Source of the DNA: Watersipora subatra
Lineage: Eukaryota; Bryozoa; Gymnolaemata; Cheilostomatida; Watersiporidae
DNA: 64,000 nt
Reading direction: 5' to 3'
Assembly: GCF_963576615.1 (NCBI RefSeq)
Contig: NC_088712.1
Location: 53,239,114 to 53,303,113, forward strand
The notes beneath the pieces are model-generated. The model did not search any database and was not told the origin of the DNA. It worked only from the letters and a program-made list of their open reading frames with translations. Below are positions 24,901 to 33,900 of this stretch, piece after piece (position 1 is the first letter of the stretch; each line of letters begins with the position of its first letter). The translations under genes were made by a program, and so were the position numbers.

Positions 24901-27900
24901 GATTTACTTTCTAGATAAAGTCTAACTTTACTTGTACTTACAGCTGTCTGATGGAGTGGAGTTTGCTATGGCTGCCCTCGCTGCCTTCAAAGAGAAATGT
25001 TTAACAGAACTCTCTAAATATCCTGACACCCCGTTACCAATGGATGCCTTCTGCATTAATGAGTGTAGTGGAAATGGTAAGCACTTGACGCCTCTTTACA
25101 ATTAATAGAGGTAATATAAGATGGCTCTATGGTCTAGTAGATAAATGGGGTCTAAGATGGCTCTATGGTTTAACAGATGAATGCAGTCTAAGATGACTCT
25201 ATGGTTTAATAGATGAATGTGGTATAAGATGGCTTTATGGTTCAATAGATAAATGTGGTATAAAACAATTCTATAGTCTAATAAACAACTGTGGTATAGT
25301 ACGGTTCTATAGTTTATAAGATGATTGTAGTGTAAGTCGATTCTATGGATTAATAGACATAAATATATGTGGAGAAAGACAAGTCTGTGATTCAAAGGAG
25401 TAAAGTGGTAAAAGATAGTTTGGTTGTCAAATAGATATAAGCAATAGTGGTTCTATAATTTTATAATACTTTCAAACTCATCTCATAGAGGTCTCATGAT
25501 GTATTTCCTGTAATCTGCCAGGAAGCCTGATAGAAGTGTAATATTATAGCAAAAAGTGCCATGCTGTTTGAATGCACCGGAATAAAAAAAGACTTGTATT
25601 AGCAGTGATCTTTTCTATGTAATCGCAGCTTCTCTCTGCTTTAATTTTATCTATGAAGACATTTTGTTAAGAGGAATTTTTTTGTTTGACTAAAGTATCA
25701 TGACTAAACACGACACATAAGTGACCAGGAGGTGAAAGGTTAGAATCTTGCCGTACTACTTGTGATTAGAAAACACTGTGTTACATACTCCACAGGTGAT
25801 TGCATAGACGGAGAGTGTGTCTGTTTCACTGACTATGCAGCTGAAGATTGCAGTTTGAAAAAGAGTGACATTCCCAATGTCTATTTCACCCCACCGTGTG
25901 ACGTTGCAACAGAAGCGTGTGACATTGCCGAAGTGTATGGTGATGGTTTCGTTAAGAGCACCGACCTGATCTGTACTTTCCAACCTGTAGAGGCAAGATA
26001 TTTATCCTTACTGTGGCCGCTTCCTTTAACTGTCTGTTAACTCTATGCCACAAAACGTTAGCTAGATGTGACCAGATAGCCACCACTTGTCCATTTTATA
26101 GCAGCCTTTTAACTTCGTGTGGTTACGTTTAAACTTATTATAAATCATTGGTAACACAATTTAAGTAGATGTAGGTGTATCCGCTAATAGATGTATCCGC
26201 CAATAGATGTAACCTCTAATAAATGTATCCGCAAACAAATGTATCCTCTTATGGATGCTTTCCGTGAATAAATGAACCTGCTAATAGATGTATCCGCTAA
26301 TAGATGTATACGCTAATAGATGTACCCGCCAATAGATGTATTTGCAGTATCTGTTAATAGAGCCAATTTATCTGAAAGGTTGGCTTGCAACAAAATTCAC
26401 ATTACAGCTATTTGGTATTAAAAGGTTCACCATGTCTTTCTCTGCTGTGTTGCAAGATCAAAATATGTAGAAATGTGATTACAAGCTCTTAAAAGCTCAA
26501 AAGCGAACAGTCATCATGCAAACGGTCATAGGTTGGCATCTTTATTTTGATGACGTATTCAACTCGACGTAGTTATTGTTTTGACACGTGATGTTATTAT
26601 GTGAATCGAAAGTCCAATAAAAGGCTCAATATAAAACGTCTCATAGCACTAGTTTATGACAAACACTTCGGGTTCTACTGGAAAGCCTTTATCAAATCTA
26701 GATGCTTGCTACTTTTCAGTTTCGTTTCGGCTTAATCATCTAGTCATAATCTGATCATGTGTCTCATATTTCCCGCCAAATGGCACGAAAAATCTCTGCA
26801 GCATTTTTCAGCCATCTCAGGTTTCCAACAGGCTCTTCATATTCATCAGAGGATGATAGGCACCCTTTCGAGCTAAGGTTAAAAAATTAAACTGATTTTT
26901 ATGCTAAGTTTTGAGACATCAGTGCTCAGTGGCAGCATTACAATGATAATAAAATAAAAGCGTAACGACAATAGACATGGTTTTATTGAATGCATGAAGT
27001 TTATTTGTGAAAATATTTCAAAGAATGAGGATGCATGAAAGTGTAAACAGAAGCCATCGTGTTCAACGGCGTCACATTTGAGCCGTTTTGAGAGGGATTC
27101 CAACCTATGACCATTCTCGTGATGGCATCGATTACTTGTTCGTTTTTTAGTTTTTAAGAGCCGATAATCACATTTCCACATATTTTGAACTTACAACACA
27201 GCAGAGTAAGACATGGTGAACTTTTTGATGCCAAATAACCGTAAAGTAAATTTTGTTTCAAGTCAACCTTTAACAATTTATCGTAATCATTTTGGAGTGT
27301 TCAAATTTTACTCAACTACAGAGAATATGTAAATATAATGGCATCATCTTGCTTTATACAATAAGCTACTTTAGGAATCAATTCTGTTCATATACATGTA
27401 AGCTAGCCCTAAAATTGATTCTAGATTTTATCTTGAGAGTAATAAGTAGACATCAGATGGTATTTATTAAAAACTCTACATGTGTTACACAGTTCTATGT
27501 ATATATAAGTCTAAGACAAAATCAGTATATAAATTACAGACTTATTTTCTGCGAATGCTAAAACTTAGTTAAACTTATATCTATAAAGTATCTATACCAT
27601 GAACTTAATTAAACTTATATCTATAAAGTATCTATACCATGAACTTAATTAAACTTATATCTATAAAGTATCTATACCATGAACTTAATTAAACTTATAT
27701 CTATAAAGTATCTATACCATGAACTTAATTAAACTTATATCTATAAAGTATCTATACCATGAACTTAATTAAACTTATATCTATAAAGTATCTATACCAT
27801 CAACTTAATTAAACTTATATCTATAAAGTATCTATATCATGAACTTAATTAAACTTATATCTATAAAGTATCTATACCATGAACTTAATTAGACTTATAT

Positions 27901-30900
27901 CTATAAAGTATCTATACCATGAACTTAATTAAACTTATATCTATAAAGTATCTATACCATGAACTTAATTAAACTTATATCTATAAAGTATCTATACCAT
28001 GAACTTAATTAAACTTATATCTATAAAGTATCTATATCATGAACTTAATTAAACTTATATCTATAAAGTATCTATATCATGAACTTAATTAAACTTATAT
28101 CTATAAAGTATCTACACCATGAACTTAATTAAACTTATATCTATAAAGTATCTATACCATGAACTTAATTAAACTTATATCTATAAAGTATCTATACCAT
28201 GAACTTAATTAAACTTATATCTATAAAGTATCTATACCATCAACTTAATTAAACTTTTATCTATAAAGTATCTATACCATGAACTTAATTAAACTTATAT
28301 CTATAAAGTATCTATACCATGAACTTAATTAAACTTATATCTATAATGTATCTATACCATGAACTTAATTAAACTTATATCTATAAAGTATCTATACCAT
28401 GAACTTAATTAAACTTATAACACACACAGAAATAAACAACCAGCCTTATTTAAAAGTTAAAATGGTGAATGTTTTATATGGTGATAAAAAATAGATTTTT
28501 TGTGCAAAAATTTTTGATTACTCGCGCAACGTTGAGCATTCAGCAAATTCTATGTAAACTTTTAAAGAACTCTATTAAAAAAATAGACAATCTAATACAG
28601 CCATTGAGCAACTCTACACTCTGGTGTGAGTTCCAACCAACTTTATACAGACATTTGACAACTTCATGTGAGTAGGAAGAAATTCTCTGTGTACATTGTA
28701 CAACCAGCTCTTGACAATTTCATGTGAGTAGGAAGAAATTCTATGTGTACATTGTACAACCAGCTCTAGTTAGATGTTGCACAATTCTATGTTGGTACTT
28801 TTCGGTTTGTGTAAATATTATCTAGTTTTATCTAATTTTACGCAGGTAAGCGAAGGCAAGCTGAAATTAACTGGGCGTGAAACAGAAGTTCAGGCATCAT
28901 ATGAAAACTTTGCTCAGGTGAGATGTCCTGTAGGCAGAGCTCGGTCAAAGAGAGATGCAAAAACACCTCCTGCTGGTCAGCAAGCTGTATCCGTGTCTAA
29001 CATCAAAGGTGCAAGATCCAGCAATCACATTGTGTATACGCAATACAACTCTCTCTGTCAGCTGTGTGATATGACTACATACAAGTGTACTGTTAGGGTG
29101 AGTATATTTCACCATCTCTCTTTTGTAGTATCTGTCACCAAATTGTCAAAAAAATGTTAAATTATTGCTAGCTTTGAAGAACAAGTTATAGTCATATGAA
29201 ACTATGCCCAAAAGTACCTGATTAATCAAATTCTATTGTAGTTTCAACTTTACAATTGCAGGTTATCGCTATAACACCTTTGTTGTAGGCCAACATGTGT
29301 TTGATTGAGGGTTTCTGCTACAATACTGGAGACAAGTCACCTGAATCTGAGAAAGGAACTCAAGGTGCTTGTGATCCTAATAAGTCTCAGTTCGCTTGGC
29401 AGTATCCTGAAGGTAGGGATAATAAAGACCATAAACTCCTATTGTGTCTACAGCATAATCTGTTGAATACCGTTCACATAGCTGAGGTGTTCTGACCAAT
29501 ACTTAGAAGCCAGTACTTTGGAGTTATGCGCTCTAGCCAATATATAGACATTCACTTCTCGAGTCTAACACACAGATTTTGTAAACCAGTCAGTTGTAGT
29601 ATTTCTGAAGTGTTCGTATTGTTCATGTTTGTTATACTGTTGCTATGTATACTTTGCAGATACTGGTCTACCAACTTGGGCCATCGGAGTCATCGCTGCT
29701 GGTGGCACTTTGACACTTATGACAAGTGCATTAGTCCTCTACAAAACAGTTTGTCGATCACGGTAAATATAGTTTCTCTTTTATATATATAGATATATTT
29801 AAAAGTATAATATTAATAATATTAGTTAATTTAAGTTAATTTAGAAAATATAAATCTATATATATCTATATATATATATATAGATATACATATATATATA
29901 TAGATATATGTATATATATACAAACAAAAATACAAATACTGAGACTTACTATAAATCTCAAACTGTGTAGTTCAGTATGTCTGCTATAGCTATTAAATTA
30001 TTGGAATGAAGAACCTGTATCGCGGAAGATTTGATCTCGGAGCCTCCCATTTGCCAGGCAAAAGCCTTACCAATTAAGCTAAGCGAGATTGAGGGATTCC
30101 ATGGGCAATATATGTCACTATGTGGGTGAAAATATGCCACTGCTCTCTGTTATGGCGCTACGTCATTCTATGTTTTAGTAAGAGTCGTAGATAACTAGCT
30201 TACTTAAAGCACATAAATTACACAATTTTTTTATTAAATATTTCAATACATCAGAGTCTTGGCTTCCGAATGAACCTATATTCAATACACAAAGAATAAT
30301 AGAACTATGAAAAACGGGGTGTCAAAAGTACATCCTGCAAAAAAACACTTGGTTCAGGTACTCAAAATGTGGCGTCATAATTCTCATTTAGCCTTAGGTC
30401 GTCGATCCCTTTCGCTGCCTTTGAGGTTGCGTTTTTCTGTGACAATCGGTGCTGTTAAACCCGGAGAGCGCTAACAATAAACTAAGATTCTAGGTAATCA
30501 ACAATGCCCGCGATCGTGATAACGCCCTACTAATACAAACACACGTTCTGGGTTAATTAATTATGCTTCAATAAATGTACTGTCGTTGATAAAGGTAATG
30601 AAATCACATCGATTAAATTATGACCTGCGGTTGCGTCGCCCTAGGACTAAATGTCAAGCGCACTTTCGCGAGATCACGCGATGCTTGAAATTAATTAGTC
30701 TCAGTCGTCACCCGTATCATCGCATTAAAAATAAAGAGTTAGTGCATAATATCATCGGAAAAATATAGCATGGTTCTTGGAGTCTGAGGTACTTATCATA
30801 GAAATAATATGTACATGGAGAACTAATGACACTGATTCCTTTGTCATCTTCATTGGTTCTCTGAAGTTGTCCTACCTTCGCCTGCCACTAGCGTCATTAT

Positions 30901-33900
30901 CGTCACTTTCGTAGTTGATAAATAAGCGGTAAGAGCACACAACAACGAATATGAGAATTGTGACGTCACAATTTTCGAGGCTATGCCGGTAAACTTTTTC
31001 GCGGTAGAGCTCTGGGGAAATCCTATAAACACCAACCAATGCCTGTCTCACCATGACAAACAATAGCTCATTCGAAAGCCAAGACTCTGATGTATTGAAA
31101 TATACAATAAAAAATTATGTAATTTATGTGCTTTAAATTAGCCATTGGAAATATGCCAGGCTAATGACAAGTAGCATATTTTATAAGCTGACTTTATAAG
31201 TGTGGCAATGCTATCACTGCTTATAAACTAATTGTTAATACCCGTGCAACGCAGTGAATTCTGCTAATGTATTTATAAATCTCAGTATTGTGCACCCAAG
31301 CCATATAAGTCATTCATTACATACAGATACTCGCACTTAAAGCATTGACAGTTACACGTAACTAACGGAACAATTATTAAACTGTCTGCAAACAGGGCAG
31401 TTGTTTTAGCAAAGGTAAGCTAACCTTTACCAGCTTATGAGGTAAGTTACTCAAATTCTTTGGGTAATTATTTCATGAACCGGACCAATGCCGGGCACTC
31501 AGCAAAGGGCATACACTTCAATAGGAGTAGATAGATGTGTCAAGAACATATACTAGCAAGATCAGCAACTTACAATCCACTGACATGCATTGCCTTGAGT
31601 TCTCTAAAACCAGCGATAGACTTCAAGTCGCTTGCATAAAGAAATAAAAAAACTTTTATAGCATGAGATGAATGGCGAAATGGTTGTATGGTGGAGCCAA
31701 CGGAGGTAACTGAGTCAAGTAATGAGTCAACTGTATCAGGCAATGCTCGTCATAATGCATTAGACTCTTGTATTCTTTCTAGCCTTTGACCTCAAAATGT
31801 TGCACAATCCTTAAGCCGCGTGTACACAAGCTGACAATCACCTTTTAGTGCAACTCCCTAGCACTTTTGACTGACCTGCAATGCTGATAGAGATAACATG
31901 TCTAAATATGTTCACTATTCCTATTGGTTATTCATATATCACAAAAAATGAGAGAATTTTTATTGACTTTCAGAAAGTGACACCGAGCTTGTTTTTGTCT
32001 AACAAGTAAAACTCTGCATTCCATCTTCTCTGGTTGGTTATAACAACTGAACAATCATCTGCACTTTCAACAAGTTCTTGTTGTCCTTGTAGTGAGTAAA
32101 ATTGGTAATAACAGTGAAGATGTACATGTAGTTTAGTTGAGTAAATGTACATGTATACTTTATTTCTGTAAGGAACTCAACTTATGAAAGCCGTTTAGGG
32201 AACAAACTGACGCTATGCAGTGACACTGACCTGTTAGAAAAGATAGAAAAAGCAAACGATAGAAAAATCAGTAGAAAAAGCTAACAGAAATAATATGGAT
32301 GAAGTTCAAAAATTTGATAATTTGCCGTGGCACACCTGACAATCTCCAGCGACCCACTAGCCTGCCGCAGCGCTAGTACTTTTAATATTGTCTTCAAGGG
32401 TAGCCATGTGGGTATAGCTGAGATTTCTTTGTGCATTACATGTGATTATGTAGCTGTGCGTGTCAGATCTGATCCTGTATTTATTTTGTTTTATTTTAGG
32501 GCTAAAGTTGTCGCCTAACGCCATAAATAGGCCATTCCAGCTGCTAGTATCAAGCGTAATGCTCTTTCCCTACACAAACTGAATTTTTTTGTAACATTTA
32601 TTTGCTCCAAATGTCAGAGAAACTTTTGCCAGATTATCCAACACCACTTGCGCTGGTTCGGAGAACACGGGCTTAATAGCATCAACAATGTCATTTCCCT
32701 CTTCGTTTTTCAAAGACTACTTTGTGTGCATGTTTTATTATTTTTTATACAGTTTAGACTACCGGTATCAATTGCTAGACTGCGTGTTTAACACAGGGTC
32801 AAATATTAGCTTTATTTAGATATCAATAAAGTGTTGCTTTACGATTCCAGCTTTTGTTCTCTGCGAGTCAAACGTATGTAGCTTAACATAACTACATTCC
32901 TGTTTCATATTGCTAAGGGGATGATAGAGACATGGCACATTTTATCTGCATGCATCATGGTGATCAAACGTACTTGTTTTATTAAGTGTAGTTCACCGGC
33001 ATGTCACAGGCTGTACAAACAACACGCACACAAGTGTTCACACACAAACACTATTACACACGCACATGTTCACACATACGCACATACACTAACACCGCAA
33101 ACAGATGTTCACACGCACACACACACACAAGCAAATGTTCACAAATACATGCATACATGTGCACGCACAGATGCGTGCACACACACAAATGCCCAAACAA
33201 ACAAAAATGCACACAAATATGCGCATACACGCAAACATACACATACACAAATGTTCACACACGCCCGCACACACGTACACAGACATGCACACAACCTGCT
33301 TTAGATAACAAATAAAGAAAACTGACACATTTTACTTGCACAACACAGACTTTCCAGACATCACAGCATCAATTCAAACGCTTCTTTCTAGATCATCTGC
33401 ATTGATGTCTAGAAGCATATGATCATCGCTTCTAGACATCAGACTTCTAGTGTGATCAACTAGAAGTCTGATGTCAACTAGTTCTCTGCACTTTATTCCA
33501 GGTGTTATATTTGAACTCCAACCAATCAGCAAAAGCGATGTTCTTGGCCGCAGTGTAAAGCCAAGATTATTTGGCACACCATGGCAGGTTGTGTGGCACA
33601 CCATATCAGGCTGTGTGGCACACCATGGCAGGCTGTGTGGCAGACCATAGCAGGCTGTGTGGCACACCATAGCAGGCCGTGTGGCACACCATAGCAGGCT
33701 GAGTGGCACACCATGGAAGGTTGCGTGGCACACCATGGCAGGTTGTGTGGCACACCATGACAGGTTGTGTGGCACACCATGGCAGGTTGTGTGGCACACC
33801 ATGGCAAGTTATGAAATTGGATTTACCCCATTGATTCAGGTTGCCAGCAGTCGACTCCGTGACGTTAGGTGATCAAATAGCATCTGTTTGATCAGTTGAA

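Noticed and set aside
27570-28420. CRISPR-like array
   Set aside because: Units are contiguous 40-bp repeats with no unique spacers, in a eukaryotic intron.
33001-33328. Histidine/threonine-rich and cysteine-rich open frames on both strands
   Set aside because: Low-complexity translation of CA-rich microsatellite sequence.
33374-33807. Overlapping minus-strand frames rich in CHTTCHGVP-type repeats
   Set aside because: Produced by the 22-bp minisatellite. The part beyond the array (33374-33540) crosses the twin hairpins and has no clear splice context.
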